Source: Georgenia sp. SYP-B2076 (GTDB lineage Bacteria; Actinomycetota; Actinomycetes; Actinomycetales; Actinomycetaceae). From it: a DNA stretch of 64,000 nt. Below are positions 48,976 to 57,604 of this stretch, piece by piece (the first letter of the stretch is position 1; every line of letters starts with the position of its first letter). Under the pieces are notes generated by a model. The model was not told the DNA's origin. It did no database searches and saw nothing but the letters and a program-made list of their open reading frames with translations. Location of the stretch: positions 464,745 to 528,744 of the forward strand of contig NZ_RXOZ01000011.1 of the NCBI RefSeq assembly GCF_003991205.1, read 5' to 3'. A program made the position numbers and the translations under genes.

Positions 48976-49329
48976 TCAGCGGCCCTTCCCGCCGCCGAGC
49001 ACGGAGCGCACGGCGTAGGAGAAGGCGGAGAGCTTGATGAGCGGGCCGCCCACGGTGGCCGAGACGAGCGTGGTGAGGGCGGAGACGTCCTCGGTCGCGC
49101 GCGCCGCCGACGTCGTGATCGTGTCGACCTTGCCCAGCTGCCCGTTGGCGGCGCGGATGGTCTCCACCGCCTCGTCGATCGCGGGCAGGGTGTGGCTGGT
49201 GAGCTCCTTGACGGTGCCGCGCGCCTCGTCGAGGACCTTGCCGAGCTTGAGCAGCGGGACGGCGAGGACGACGACGAGCGCGACGAAGGCGAGCGCGGCG
49301 ACGAGACCGGCGATGTCTCCGACCGACAT
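48976..49329 (-). CDS. DUF948 domain-containing membrane protein
   Basis: The 117-residue protein has an N-terminal membrane helix (about residues 5-26), then a long amphipathic helical region, LKLGKVLDEARGTVKELTSH, typical of DUF948. It ends with SAFSYAVRSVLGGGKG. The ATG at 49329 follows AAAAGGAGCT. Position between rpsD and alaS is conserved in related bacteria. DUF948 proteins are probably envelope-associated, with no defined reaction. Confidence 0.82.
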   Translation of the reverse strand: MSVGDIAGLVAALAFVALVVVLAVPLLKLGKVLDEARGTVKELTSHTLPAIDEAVETIRAANGQLGKVDTITTSAARATEDVSALTTLVSATVGGPLIKLSAFSYAVRSVLGGGKGR

Positions 49330-49450
49330 GGGAGCTCCTTTTCGGAAGACGTGGTGCAGGGCTGGGGGACGGACGGTGGCGGGTCATGCAGCTGACCAGG
49401 CACGGGGCGCCATCGGAACGTCGTGGACGAGGCTACCCTGCCGACAGCAA

Positions 49451-49487
49451 CGCCCCGGGCACCGGCACAGGCCGGCTGCCCGGGGCG
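49451..49487 (-). terminator. rpsD terminator
   Basis: CGCCCCGGGCA and TGCCCGGGGCG form an 11-bp stem around a 15-nt loop that can itself fold (GCCGG/CCGGC). It is followed by TTGCTGTC on the minus strand. It lies 24 bp beyond the rpsD stop. Confidence 0.65.
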
Positions 49488-49511
49488 CAGCGGTTCAGGA
49501 GTGTGAGGCGG

Positions 49512-50135
49512 TCAGCGCGAGTAGTACTCGACGACCAGCTGGACCTCGCAGGTCACGGGGACCTCGGCGCGCTTGGGGCGGCGGACCAGCTCGGCGCGCA
49601 GCTTCGTGAGCTCGACGTCGAGGTACGCGGGCAGGTTCGGCAGTACGTCGCGGTGGGCGCCCGCGGCGGCCACCTGGAACGGCGTCATGGCCTGGCTCTT
49701 GGGCTTGACCTGGATGACCTGGCCGGGCTTCACGCGGAACGAGGGGCGGTCGACGAGCTTGCCGTCCACGAGGATGTGGCGGTGCACGACGGCCTGGCGG
49801 GCCTGGGCGATGGTGCGGGCGAAGCCCGAGCGCAGGACGAGGGCGTCCAGGCGCATCTCGAGCAGCTCGACGAGCGACTCACCGGTCAGGGCCTGCTCGC
49901 GGCGGGCCTCCTCGAACACGCGCTGCATCTGCGCCTCGCGGATGCCGTACTGCGCGCGCAGACGCTGCTTCTCCTTCAGGCGGACCGCGTAGTCCGACTC
50001 GGTGCGGCGACGGGCGCGGCCGTGCTCGCCGGGCCCGTAGGGGCGCTTCTCGAAGTACTTGACGGCCTTGGGGGTCAGGGCGATGCCCAGGGCGCGGGAA
50101 AGGCGCACCTGACGGCGCGTACGGCTCACTGCCAT
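49512..50135 (-). CDS. rpsD: 30S ribosomal protein S4 (RpsD)
   Basis: S4 is a primary 16S rRNA-binding protein. The 207-residue protein shows RQVRLSRALGIALTPKAVKY, EKQRLRAQYGIREAQM, and the S4 domain ARQAVVHRHILVDGKLVDRP. It lacks the N-terminal zinc cysteines, as in the C-minus form. The ATG at 50135 has AGGAAG. It is monocistronic here, with a terminator after it and a leader of up to 139 nt that contains a small hairpin. Confidence 0.97.
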   Translation of the reverse strand: MAVSRTRRQVRLSRALGIALTPKAVKYFEKRPYGPGEHGRARRRTESDYAVRLKEKQRLRAQYGIREAQMQRVFEEARREQALTGESLVELLEMRLDALVLRSGFARTIAQARQAVVHRHILVDGKLVDRPSFRVKPGQVIQVKPKSQAMTPFQVAAAGAHRDVLPNLPAYLDVELTKLRAELVRRPKRAEVPVTCEVQLVVEYYSR

Positions 50136-50234
50136 GATCTGTTCTTCCTGTCGTTGTGACGTCACACCGCCCGGGTGGAGGTACCCGTCCGGCGTGGGGT
50201 CGACCGTGATGGCCAGGACCCCAGGTGGTTGGCG

Positions 50235-50249
50235 GCCCCCGTGGGGGGC
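50235..50249 (-). terminator. Short hairpin between rarA and rpsD
   Basis: GCCCCC and GGGGGC form a 6-bp stem with a 3-nt loop, 26-40 bp beyond the rarA stop. It could end rarA transcripts or form part of the rpsD leader. TAGGCT on the minus strand near 50270 is a possible -10 for rpsD. Confidence 0.4.
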
Positions 50250-50274
50250 TCGGCGCAACCGGGAAAGCCTAGCA

Positions 50275-51630
50275 CTACCGCTCGGAGAGGATCTGCCTGA
50301 TCCTGGTCAGCCGGGCTGTGATGTCGCGCTCGTGGCCGTAGGCCGTCGGCTCGTAGTACCGCTTGCCGACGAGCTCGTCCGGGGCGTACTGCTGCGGGGC
50401 GATGCCGTGCGGGTAGTCGTGGGCGTACCGGTAGCCCTGCCCGTGCCCGTGCTGCTTCGCCCCCGCGTAGTGGGCGTCGCGCAGGGGCAGCGGGACGGCG
50501 CCCGCCTTGCCGGCCTGCACGTCGGCGATGGCCGCGTTGATCCCGTTGTACGCGGCGTTCGACTTCGGGGCGGTGGCCACGTGGACCACGGCCTCGGCCA
50601 GGACGAGGCGCCCCTCGGGCATGCCGATGAGCGCGACGGCCTGCGCGGCGGCGACGGCGGTCTGCAGCGCGGACGGGTCGGCCATGCCGACGTCCTCCGC
50701 GGCGGCGATGACGATCCGCCGCGCGATGAACCGGGGGTCCTCCCCCGCCACCACCATCCGGGCGAGGTAGTGCAGGGCGGCGTCGACGTCGGAGCCGCGC
50801 ATGGACTTGATGAACGCGGAGATCACGTCGTAGTGCTGGTCGCCGTCGCGGTCGTAGCGCACCGCGGCCACGTCCACGGCCCGCTCGACCGCCTCAAGGC
50901 CGATCTCCGCCTCCTCGGCGGCGTCGGCGGCCCCGGCCGCCGCCTCGAGGATGGTCAGGGCCTTGCGCGCGTCGGCGCCGGCGAGGCGGACGAGGTGGTT
51001 CTCGGCGTCCGCGGCGAGGGTGAGCGCCCCGCCGAGGCCGCGCTCGTCGGTCAGGGCCCGCTCGACGAGCGTGCGCACGTCCCGCTCCCCCAGGGGGCGC
51101 AGCGTCAGCAGGAGCGAGCGGGAGAGCAACGGGGAGATCACCGAGAAGCTCGGGTTCTCCGTGGTGGCCGCCACCAGGGTCACCCAGCGGTTCTCGACGC
51201 TGGGCAGGAGCGCGTCCTGCTGGGACTTGGAGAAGCGGTGGACCTCGTCGATGAACAGGACCGTCTCCTCGCCGGAGGTGACGAGGCGGCGGCGGGCGGC
51301 CTCGACCACCTCGCGGACGTCCTTGACGCCCGCGGTGACGGCGGAGAGCTCGGTGAACCGGCGGCCGGAACCGTGCGCCACGAGGTAGGCGAGCGTCGTC
51401 TTGCCGGTCCCGGGCGGCCCCCACAGGACCACGGAGGACGGCGCGATCCGGCGTCGCCCCGTCTCCGCCGGCTCGACCAGGCGGCGCAGCGGCGACCCGG
51501 TCTCGAGCAGGTGCTCCTGCCCCACGACCTCCTCGAGGGTGGCCGGGCGCATGCGCACGGCGAGCGGTGTGCCGGCACGCGCGACGGGTACCCCGACGTC
51601 GTCCGCGCCGGCAGCCTCGAAGAGATCCAT
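50275..51630 (-). CDS. rarA: Replication-associated recombination protein A (RarA/MgsA)
   Basis: RarA is an AAA+ ATPase acting at stalled replication forks. The 451-residue protein shows Walker [21 protein letters not shown] near residues 66-85, Walker [21 protein letters not shown], sensor [16 protein letters not shown], and the C-terminal tetramerisation region with [20 protein letters not shown]-like spacing (read here as [17 protein letters not shown]). The ATG at 51630 lies 6 nt after TAGGCT, suggesting a leaderless mRNA. Confidence 0.96.
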   Translation of the reverse strand: MDLFEAAGADDVGVPVARAGTPLAVRMRPATLEEVVGQEHLLETGSPLRRLVEPAETGRRRIAPSSVVLWGPPGTGKTTLAYLVAHGSGRRFTELSAVTAGVKDVREVVEAARRRLVTSGEETVLFIDEVHRFSKSQQDALLPSVENRWVTLVAATTENPSFSVISPLLSRSLLLTLRPLGERDVRTLVERALTDERGLGGALTLAADAENHLVRLAGADARKALTILEAAAGAADAAEEAEIGLEAVERAVDVAAVRYDRDGDQHYDVISAFIKSMRGSDVDAALHYLARMVVAGEDPRFIARRIVIAAAEDVGMADPSALQTAVAAAQAVALIGMPEGRLVLAEAVVHVATAPKSNAAYNGINAAIADVQAGKAGAVPLPLRDAHYAGAKQHGHGQGYRYAHDYPHGIAPQQYAPDELVGKRYYEPTAYGHERDITARLTRIRQILSER

Positions 51631-51636
51631 CCGACG

Positions 51637-51642
51637 AGCCTA
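51637..51642 (-). promoter_or_regulatory. Leaderless -10 of rarA
   Basis: TAGGCT fits TANNNT and ends 6 nt before the ATG at 51630. No strong -35 is evident. Confidence 0.5.
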
Positions 51643-51692
51643 CGCATCCCGCGGGGGCCGGGCGGCACGCGCCCCGCGCCGCCCGTGCGCCC

Positions 51693-51802
51693 GTGCGCGT
51701 ACCCGGCGCGACCCGTGCGCGCGCCCGGTGCGCCCCATTCGCGTGCCCGGCGCGACCCGTGCGCGTGCCCGGCGCGCCCCGGTGCGTTGCCCGGGGCGGG
51801 CG
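51693..51802. repeat. 22-bp tandem repeat, five copies
   Basis: Units begin at 51693, 51715, 51737, 51759 and 51781, each close to GTGCGCGTGCCCGGCGCGAC plus two more C residues. Units 1-4 differ at only a few positions; unit 5 is more diverged. The array lies between rarA and the MMPL gene and ends about 24 bp before the MMPL start codon. Confidence 0.75.
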
Positions 51803-51825
51803 CGCGCCGGTGCGAGACTGTCCCG

Positions 51826-54120
51826 GTGTTCGACCTCCTCGGCCGCGCTGTCGCCCGGCATCCACGGACCATCGTCGGCGTCTGGGCGGTCCTCGCCCTG
51901 CTCTGCGGCCTCGGGTCGCTGACCGGGTTCGGCGGGCAGGGCCTGTTCGACCGCCTGCACACCGGGGAGCCGTCCGTGCCGGGCTCCGAGAGCGACGCCG
52001 GCCGGGACATCCTCGCCGGTGTGGGCGACACCCCGGACCAGATCTCCCTGCTGGTGCAGGGCACCGACCTCGCCGACCCGGCGGTGGCGGCCGATGTCGC
52101 CACCGCCCTGGAGCCCGCCCACGCCGGCCTGGCCGAGATCGACGGCGTCGACACCGTCGTCGACCCGTTCCTCCTGCCGGACATGCTCGCCAGCCCGGCC
52201 GCCGCGGGGCTCGTGTCCGCCGCGGAGGACGGCTTCCTCATGGTCGTGGTCCTGGAGGACAACCTCGACGACGACGCCCAGGGGGCCGCGCACGCCGCCG
52301 TCGTCGACCGGCTCCGGCAGGTGCCCGCGGACCTCGCCGGCGTCGCGCCGGGGGCCAGCGGCATCGCCAGCTCGGGCACGCTGATCGGCCAGAGCATCGT
52401 GGACCAGGTCCGCGAGGACCTCGTCACCGGGGAGATGGTGGCCCTGCCGGTGGCCCTGGTCATCATGGTGCTCGTGTTCGGCGGGTTCCTCGCCGCCGGG
52501 CTCCCGCTCCTCGGGGCGCTCGTCTCGATCGTGGGCGGGCTGGGCGTGCTGCTGGCGCTGAGCTACGTGATGAACGTCGACTCGTTCGTCGTCAACGTCA
52601 TCACGGTGATCGGCCTCGCGCTGTCCATCGACTACGGGCTGCTCGTCGTGTCGCGCTACCGCGAGGAGCTGCACCGGCTCGCCGCGGGCGCCGACGGCGT
52701 CGTCGACGCCGGCTCGCCGGCCGCCGGCCTCCCGACCAGGCGCGTGCGGCTTCGGCGGCGCGCCCGGCGGGACCCGCTCGTCGCTGAGGCCGTGCGCGCC
52801 ACCGTCGCCACGGCGGGGCGGACGGTGATCTTCTCCGCGATCACCGTGGCCCTCGCGATCACCGGCCTGCTGCTCATGCGGCCCGAGGTCCTGCGCTCCA
52901 TCGCCGCCGCCGGCATCGCCGCCGTCCTCTTCGCGGTCGCCTCCGCGATCACGCTCGTGCCCGCCGTGATCACGCTGCTCGGCGGGCGGCTGGGGCGCCC
53001 GTCGTCGCTCACGCGCGTGCCGGCCCTGCGGCGGCTCGTCGGGGCGCTCGGCGACGTGGCCCCGCGCGACGGGTTTTTCTCCGCGCTCGCCCGCCGCGTG
53101 CACGCCCACCCGTGGGTCGTCCTCGTCGGCACCCTCGCGGTGCTGGTGCTCCTGGCCTCGCCGGTCACCGGGCTGAGCATGCGCAGCTCGGGCACCGAGA
53201 TCCTGCCCACGGAGTCCGACCAGCGCGACTACATCGCCGTCCTCGCCGAGGACTACCCGGCGTCCGCCACCGCGGACCTCACCGTCGTGACCGACGCGTC
53301 CCCCGCGGAGGCGACGGCGTGGTCGCAGGAGGTCGCCGACCTCCCGGGCGTCGAGCGCGTCGACCCGCCCGTCGCCGCCGGCGACCACACGGTGCTCGGC
53401 GTGTTCTTGGACGCGGCCGACCCGGCCGGCGCCGAGGCCACCGCCGTCGTCGAGGCGGTCCGCGCCCTCGACCCGCCCTTCGGCACGTGGGTGGTGGGGC
53501 AGGCCGCGAGCCAGCTCGACTTCAACGACTCCCTGGTGAACGGGCTGCCGGCGGCCGGCGCCGTCGTCGTCGTGGCGATCTTCGTGCTGCTCTTCCTCAT
53601 GACCGGCTCGGTGCTGGTGCCCGTCAAGGCGCTCCTGGTCAACCTCCTCTCCCTGACCGCCTCCCTCGGGGTGACGGTGTGGATCTTCCAGGAGGGGCAC
53701 GGCGCCGGCCTGCTCGGCTTCACCCCCGTGGCCGGCCTGGAGTCCTACGTGGTCGCCATCGCCGTGGCGTTCGGGTTCGGCCTGGCCATGGACTACGAGG
53801 TGTTCCTGCTCTCGCGCATCAAGGAGTACTGGGACGCGGGCCTGAGCAACGACGAGGCCGTAGAGCGGGGCCTGCAGCGCTCCGGGCGCATCATCACCTC
53901 CGCGGCCCTGATCATGGTGGCCGTGTTCGCCGGGTTCGTCAGCGGGGACCTCATCGTCATCAAGGAGGTCGGGGTCGCGCTGGCGGTGACCGTGCTCGTG
54001 GACGCCACCCTCGTGCGGATGCTGCTCGTCCCGGCGACGATGACGCTGCTCGGGCGGTGGAACTGGTGGGCGCCGGCACCGATGCGCCGGATGTACGAGA
54101 GGTTCAAGCTGGTGCACTGA
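51826..54120 (+). CDS. MMPL family transporter
   Basis: The 764-residue RND-type membrane protein of the MMPL group has about twelve hydrophobic segments arranged in two halves. Each half begins with a membrane helix and a large extracytoplasmic loop (the first after RHPRTIVGVWAVLALLCGLG-like sequence, read here as ARHPRTIVGVWAVLALLCGL). Conserved membrane motifs include LSIDYGLLVVSRYREEL and FGLAMDYEVFLLSRIKEYWD. GTG at 51826 follows GAGACT by 6 nt, so it may be leaderless. Actinobacterial MMPL proteins export lipids, pigments or drugs; no biosynthetic genes nearby indicate the cargo. Confidence 0.9.
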   Translation: MFDLLGRAVARHPRTIVGVWAVLALLCGLGSLTGFGGQGLFDRLHTGEPSVPGSESDAGRDILAGVGDTPDQISLLVQGTDLADPAVAADVATALEPAHAGLAEIDGVDTVVDPFLLPDMLASPAAAGLVSAAEDGFLMVVVLEDNLDDDAQGAAHAAVVDRLRQVPADLAGVAPGASGIASSGTLIGQSIVDQVREDLVTGEMVALPVALVIMVLVFGGFLAAGLPLLGALVSIVGGLGVLLALSYVMNVDSFVVNVITVIGLALSIDYGLLVVSRYREELHRLAAGADGVVDAGSPAAGLPTRRVRLRRRARRDPLVAEAVRATVATAGRTVIFSAITVALAITGLLLMRPEVLRSIAAAGIAAVLFAVASAITLVPAVITLLGGRLGRPSSLTRVPALRRLVGALGDVAPRDGFFSALARRVHAHPWVVLVGTLAVLVLLASPVTGLSMRSSGTEILPTESDQRDYIAVLAEDYPASATADLTVVTDASPAEATAWSQEVADLPGVERVDPPVAAGDHTVLGVFLDAADPAGAEATAVVEAVRALDPPFGTWVVGQAASQLDFNDSLVNGLPAAGAVVVVAIFVLLFLMTGSVLVPVKALLVNLLSLTASLGVTVWIFQEGHGAGLLGFTPVAGLESYVVAIAVAFGFGLAMDYEVFLLSRIKEYWDAGLSNDEAVERGLQRSGRIITSAALIMVAVFAGFVSGDLIVIKEVGVALAVTVLVDATLVRMLLVPATMTLLGRWNWWAPAPMRRMYERFKLVH

Positions 54121-54134
54121 GGGTCGGGTGGGTC

Positions 54135-54157
54135 GGGGCGGGGCCCTGCCCCGCCCC
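54135..54157 (+). terminator. Terminator after the MMPL gene
   Basis: GGGGCGGGGC, a 3-nt loop and GCCCCGCCCC form a perfect 10-bp stem 14 bp beyond the MMPL stop, followed by a pyrimidine run TCCC. Confidence 0.65.
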
Positions 54158-54216
54158 TCCCGGCCGTCGCTCACCTGCCGCCGCCCGCGCGGTCCTGCCC
54201 CGCGTCAGCCAGACCT

Positions 54217-54222
54217 TAGGCT
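54217..54222 (+). promoter_or_regulatory. Leaderless -10 of the MFS gene at 54229
   Basis: TAGGCT is identical to the rarA hexamer and ends 6 nt before the GTG at 54229. This supports that GTG as the start. Confidence 0.5.
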
Positions 54223-54228
54223 GCGGCC

Positions 54229-55515
54229 GTGCCCCTGCTGCTCGACCTGACGCCGCTGCGCGTCAACGCGTCCTACCGTCGGCTCTGGACCGGGTTCACC
54301 CTCTCCGGGATCGGCACGCAGCTGGCGACGACGGCGATCGGGCTGCAGGTCTACGAGATGACGGGCAGCTCGTTGGCCGTCGGGCTGGTGGGCGTGTTCG
54401 CACTGGTGCCCATCGTGGTGCTGGGCCTGTACGGCGGCGCCCTGGTCGACACCCACGACCGGCGCACCGTGGCGCTGGTGGGCGGGGCGGTGCTGTGGCT
54501 GGCGGCGATCCTCAACACGGTCCAGGCGTGGGCGGGCAACACCGAGCCATGGGTGCTCTACGTGCTCGTCGTGGTCTCGAACGCCGGCTTCGCCGTCGTC
54601 TCCCCGGCGCGCTCCGCGATCTACCCCCGGCTGCTCCCCGACGCGCTCCTGCCGGCCGCCAACGCGCTGAACGTGGGCGCGATGAACGCGGCACTGACCG
54701 TGGGGCCGCTCCTGGCCGGCGTCCTCATCGACCAGTACGGGTACACCGCGACCTACGCCCTGGACGCCGCCATGTTCGCCTTCGCGATGTGGGGCCTCCT
54801 GCGCCTCGAGCCGGTGCCGCCGGCCGGTCCGGACGGCGGCCGCCCGGGGGCCCGCCGGCGGGCGCCGGGCCTTACCAGCGTGCTCGACGGCCTCAGGTTC
54901 CTCGCGACCCGGCCCAATGTGCGCATGACGTTCCTCGCCGACTTCTGCGCGATGATCCTGGCGCAGCCCCGCGCCCTGTTCCCCGCCGTCGCCCTCTTCG
55001 CCTTCGGCGGGGGCGCGGCGACGGTGGGGCTGCTCAGCGCCGCGATCGCGGTCGGCGCGATGACGGCGATGATCTTCTCGGGCCGCCTGGGGGCGGTCGT
55101 GCACCAGGGGCGGGCGGTCGTCGTCGCCGTCGCCCTCTGGGGTGCCTCGATCGTCGGCTTCGGGATCGCCGTCCTGACGGCCGGGCGGGCGATCGAGCGA
55201 GGGCTCGCGCTCGTGCTGGCCGCCGTGTGCCTGGCCTGCGCGGGTGCGGCGGACTCGGTCTCCTCCGTGTTCCGCAACACGATCCTGCAGTCCGCCACCC
55301 CGGACCACCTGCGCGGACGGCTGCAGGGCGTCTTCATCGTCGTCGTGGCGGGCGGCCCCCGGCTGGGCGACCTGGTCTCCGGGTCGGCCGCGACCCTGTG
55401 GACGGAGTGGGGCGCCGTCGTCGCGGGCGGGGCGGCGTGCATCCTCGTCGTGCTCGCGCTGGCACGGTGGCAGCGCGGCTTCCTCGCCTACGACTCGCGC
55501 CGCCCGGCGCCCTGA
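54229..55515 (+). CDS. MFS transporter, EntS-like
   Basis: The 428-residue protein has about twelve hydrophobic segments and the N-terminus LRVNASYRRLWTGFTLSGIG, typical of the EntS/TMEM-type exporters. The cytosolic loop GGALVDTHDRRTVALVGGAV is the family A-motif, and VVSPARSAIYPRLLP follows. A basic Gly/Pro/Arg loop lies near residues 200-220. The start is the GTG at 54229, 6 nt after TAGGCT. It lies between a terminator upstream and the convergent nagZ. EntS members export siderophores, but no siderophore genes are present, so the substrate is unknown. Confidence 0.86.
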   Translation: MPLLLDLTPLRVNASYRRLWTGFTLSGIGTQLATTAIGLQVYEMTGSSLAVGLVGVFALVPIVVLGLYGGALVDTHDRRTVALVGGAVLWLAAILNTVQAWAGNTEPWVLYVLVVVSNAGFAVVSPARSAIYPRLLPDALLPAANALNVGAMNAALTVGPLLAGVLIDQYGYTATYALDAAMFAFAMWGLLRLEPVPPAGPDGGRPGARRRAPGLTSVLDGLRFLATRPNVRMTFLADFCAMILAQPRALFPAVALFAFGGGAATVGLLSAAIAVGAMTAMIFSGRLGAVVHQGRAVVVAVALWGASIVGFGIAVLTAGRAIERGLALVLAAVCLACAGAADSVSSVFRNTILQSATPDHLRGRLQGVFIVVVAGGPRLGDLVSGSAATLWTEWGAVVAGGAACILVVLALARWQRGFLAYDSRRPAP

Positions 55516-55539
55516 CCGCGGCACCCCCGCGGGGCCGCC

Positions 55540-56865
55540 CTACGGGGAACCCGCCGCCGCGCGCAGCGCCCGCACCGCCTCGGCCGCCGACCCGACGTCC
55601 TGCGGCCGGGCCGGGCCGGCGCGCTGCGCCAGCGTGTCCTGGTACGCCATCATCGCGATCACGCGACCGGCGGAGGCGTCGACCGCGTCCCGGTCGAGGG
55701 TGCCGTCCTCGATGGCGGCGACCACCGCGGCGTGCGCGACCGCGTTGTCGGCGGGGCTGAGCAGGAGGTCGGCGCCCGCGGCCAGCGCCGCGACGGCGAC
55801 GTCGCCGGGCCCGCCCACGCCCCCGAGCGCGCCCATCCCGAGGCTGTCGGTGACGCTCACGCCGCCGAAGCCGAGGTCCTCCCGCAGCACCCGGTAGGCC
55901 CGCGGTGACACCGACGCCGGCGTGCCCGGGTCCCACGCCCGCACGTCGACGTGGCCCATCATCACCATCGGCACCTCGGCCTGCACGGCCGCCCGGAACG
56001 GCGGGAGGTCGTGGGCGCGGAGCTCGGCGTCGGTGGCGTCCCGGACGGGCAGGGCGACGTGGGAGTCGGTGGTGAGCGCGCCGTGGCCGGGGAAGTGCTT
56101 GGCGGCGGGGAGCACGCCCCCCGCGAGGAAGCCCTTGGTGGCGCGGGCGATGGTACGGGCGACCACGGCCGGGTCGGTGCCCGCCCCGCGGGTCGCGATG
56201 GTGACGTCCGCCCCCGGCACGGTCACGTCCGCGACCGGCGCCCAGTCCACGGTGACGCCGGAGGCGCGCAGCTCGGTGGCCATCGCCGCGTAGGCGTCCG
56301 TGACCACCCTCGCGTCGTCGACCTCGCCGGCGACGGCGAACGGCGGGAACGTCGTCCAGGGGCCGACGTCCCCGGACATGCGCTGGACGGCGCCGCCCTC
56401 GTTGTCGGTGCCCACCAGGCCGGGCCAGTCCCGCCCGTCGGCGGCCACGGCCCCGTGCACGCCGGTGGACAGGGCCAGCACCTGGTCGAGGCTCGCGACG
56501 CTGTCCCCGGTGACCATCACCCCGGCGAGGTGCAGGTCACTCACCAGGTCGACGGCGGTGGCGGGGTCCGTGCCGCGCAGCCGTCCGACGATCAGCTGCC
56601 CGGCGACCTGCTCGGGGGTCATGGCGGCGGCGCGCCGGGTGGCCGCGACCACCTGGTCCGGCGTCGGGCCCCACGGCGCGGCGGCGAGCTGTTCGGCGCG
56701 GACGTCGTCGAGCGCGGAACGGGCGGAGGTCTCGGCCGCCGCGGGGCTCTCTCCCGCGCCCCGCACCGCCGTGCCGCCGGCGCAGCCGGCGAGCAGGGCC
56801 GCCAGGCAGGCCACGGCGGCGGCCCGGCGCGCCCGGCCGGCCGCGCGGGACCGCCGCGGCGTCAC
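55540..56865 (-). CDS. Glycoside hydrolase family 3, beta-N-acetylhexosaminidase (NagZ-type lipoprotein)
   Basis: The 441-residue GH3 enzyme starts with a lipoprotein signal (AVACLAALLAGC near residue 28). The catalytic domain shows NEGGAVQRMSGDVGPW, KHFPGHGALTTDSHVALP with the His of the NagZ acid/base dyad, and VTDSLGMGALGGVG with the nucleophile Asp. It removes N-acetylglucosamine from muropeptides or related glycans outside the membrane. GTG at 56865 overlaps the stop of the upstream YciO/Sua5 gene (GTGA). Confidence 0.9.
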   Translation of the reverse strand: MTPRRSRAAGRARRAAAVACLAALLAGCAGGTAVRGAGESPAAAETSARSALDDVRAEQLAAAPWGPTPDQVVAATRRAAAMTPEQVAGQLIVGRLRGTDPATAVDLVSDLHLAGVMVTGDSVASLDQVLALSTGVHGAVAADGRDWPGLVGTDNEGGAVQRMSGDVGPWTTFPPFAVAGEVDDARVVTDAYAAMATELRASGVTVDWAPVADVTVPGADVTIATRGAGTDPAVVARTIARATKGFLAGGVLPAAKHFPGHGALTTDSHVALPVRDATDAELRAHDLPPFRAAVQAEVPMVMMGHVDVRAWDPGTPASVSPRAYRVLREDLGFGGVSVTDSLGMGALGGVGGPGDVAVAALAAGADLLLSPADNAVAHAAVVAAIEDGTLDRDAVDASAGRVIAMMAYQDTLAQRAGPARPQDVGSAAEAVRALRAAAGSP

Positions 56866-57482
56866 AGGAAGCGCGCGGGGTCACCGGCGCCGACGCGAAG
56901 CACGTCGGGAGCGCCGGAGGTCAGGTCCACCACGGTGCTCGGCTCGGCCGAGCCGACATCGGAGTCGATGACGACGTCGACGGCGTCGCCCAGCTCGTCC
57001 TTGACCTCCCAGCCCTCGGCCAGCGGTTCCTGGCGGCCCGGGAGGATCAGCGTGCTGGACACGAGCGGCTCGCCGAGCTCGGTCAGCAGGGCCTGGGTGG
57101 GTCGGTGTGCGGGGATCCGCACCCCGACGGTGAGCTTCTTCGGGTGGAGCATCTGCCGCGGCACGTCCTTGGTGCCCCGCAGGATGAACGTGTAGGGCCC
57201 CGGCGTCGCCGCCTTGATGAGCCGGAAGACCGCGTTGTCGACGACGACGAGCTGCCCGAGCTGGGCGAAGTCGCTGCACAGGAGCGTGAAGTGGTGCTTG
57301 TCGTCCAGGCGCCGGATGGCGCGGATGCGGTCCAGCCCCGTCTTGTTGCCCATCGTGCACCCGAGCGCGTACCCCGAGTCGGTGGGGTACGCCGCCAGCG
57401 CGCCCTGCCGCAGCAGGTCGACCGCCTGGGTGACCAGGCGGGGCTGCGGGTCCTGCGGGTGGATCTGGAGGTAGCGCGTCAC
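56862..57482 (-). CDS. YciO/Sua5-family threonylcarbamoyladenylate synthase-like protein
   Basis: The 206-residue protein has the YrdC/Sua5 fold: QPRLVTQAVDLLRQGALAAY, PTDSGYALGCTMGNK, then the nucleotide-binding Lys-Arg region around IRRLDDKHHFTLLCSDFAQL and PGPYTFILRGTKDVPRQMLH. The subfamily features resemble YciO rather than canonical TsaC, so a full role in tRNA t6A synthesis is uncertain. The coupled neighbour is nagZ. The start is at 57482; no good ribosome binding site is seen. Confidence 0.82.
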   Translation of the reverse strand: MTRYLQIHPQDPQPRLVTQAVDLLRQGALAAYPTDSGYALGCTMGNKTGLDRIRAIRRLDDKHHFTLLCSDFAQLGQLVVVDNAVFRLIKAATPGPYTFILRGTKDVPRQMLHPKKLTVGVRIPAHRPTQALLTELGEPLVSSTLILPGRQEPLAEGWEVKDELGDAVDVVIDSDVGSAEPSTVVDLTSGAPDVLRVGAGDPARFL

Positions 57483-57533
57483 GAGAGGTGAGTCTTCCGC
57501 ACCGGCGCGACATGCGCCCGCCCCCTGGAGCGC

Positions 57534-57587
57534 GACAGGTCAAGTCCTAGCAGCCGGGTCGATCGGGTTGCTAGGACTTGACCTGTC
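57534..57587. repeat. TCAAGT-core inverted repeat, site D (19-bp perfect stem)
   Basis: GACAGGTCAAGTCCTAGCA (57534-57552) and its exact complement TGCTAGGACTTGACCTGTC (57569-57587) flank 16 bases. This is the longest perfect member of the repeat family; GCGC on both outer sides can extend the stem with a bulge. It lies between the YciO/Sua5 gene and aspS and may double as the aspS terminator. Confidence 0.75.
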
Positions 57588-57604
57588 AGCGCCAGAGGGA
57601 GGGG

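Noticed and set aside
51693-51802. Possible CRISPR array
   Set aside because: The 22-bp units are directly adjacent with no unique spacers, and no cas genes are present.
50134-51825. Upstream extension of the MMPL frame by 564 codons across rarA
   Set aside because: The extension is antisense to rarA and passes through the 22-bp repeat; the MMPL family N-terminus begins at the GTG at 51826.
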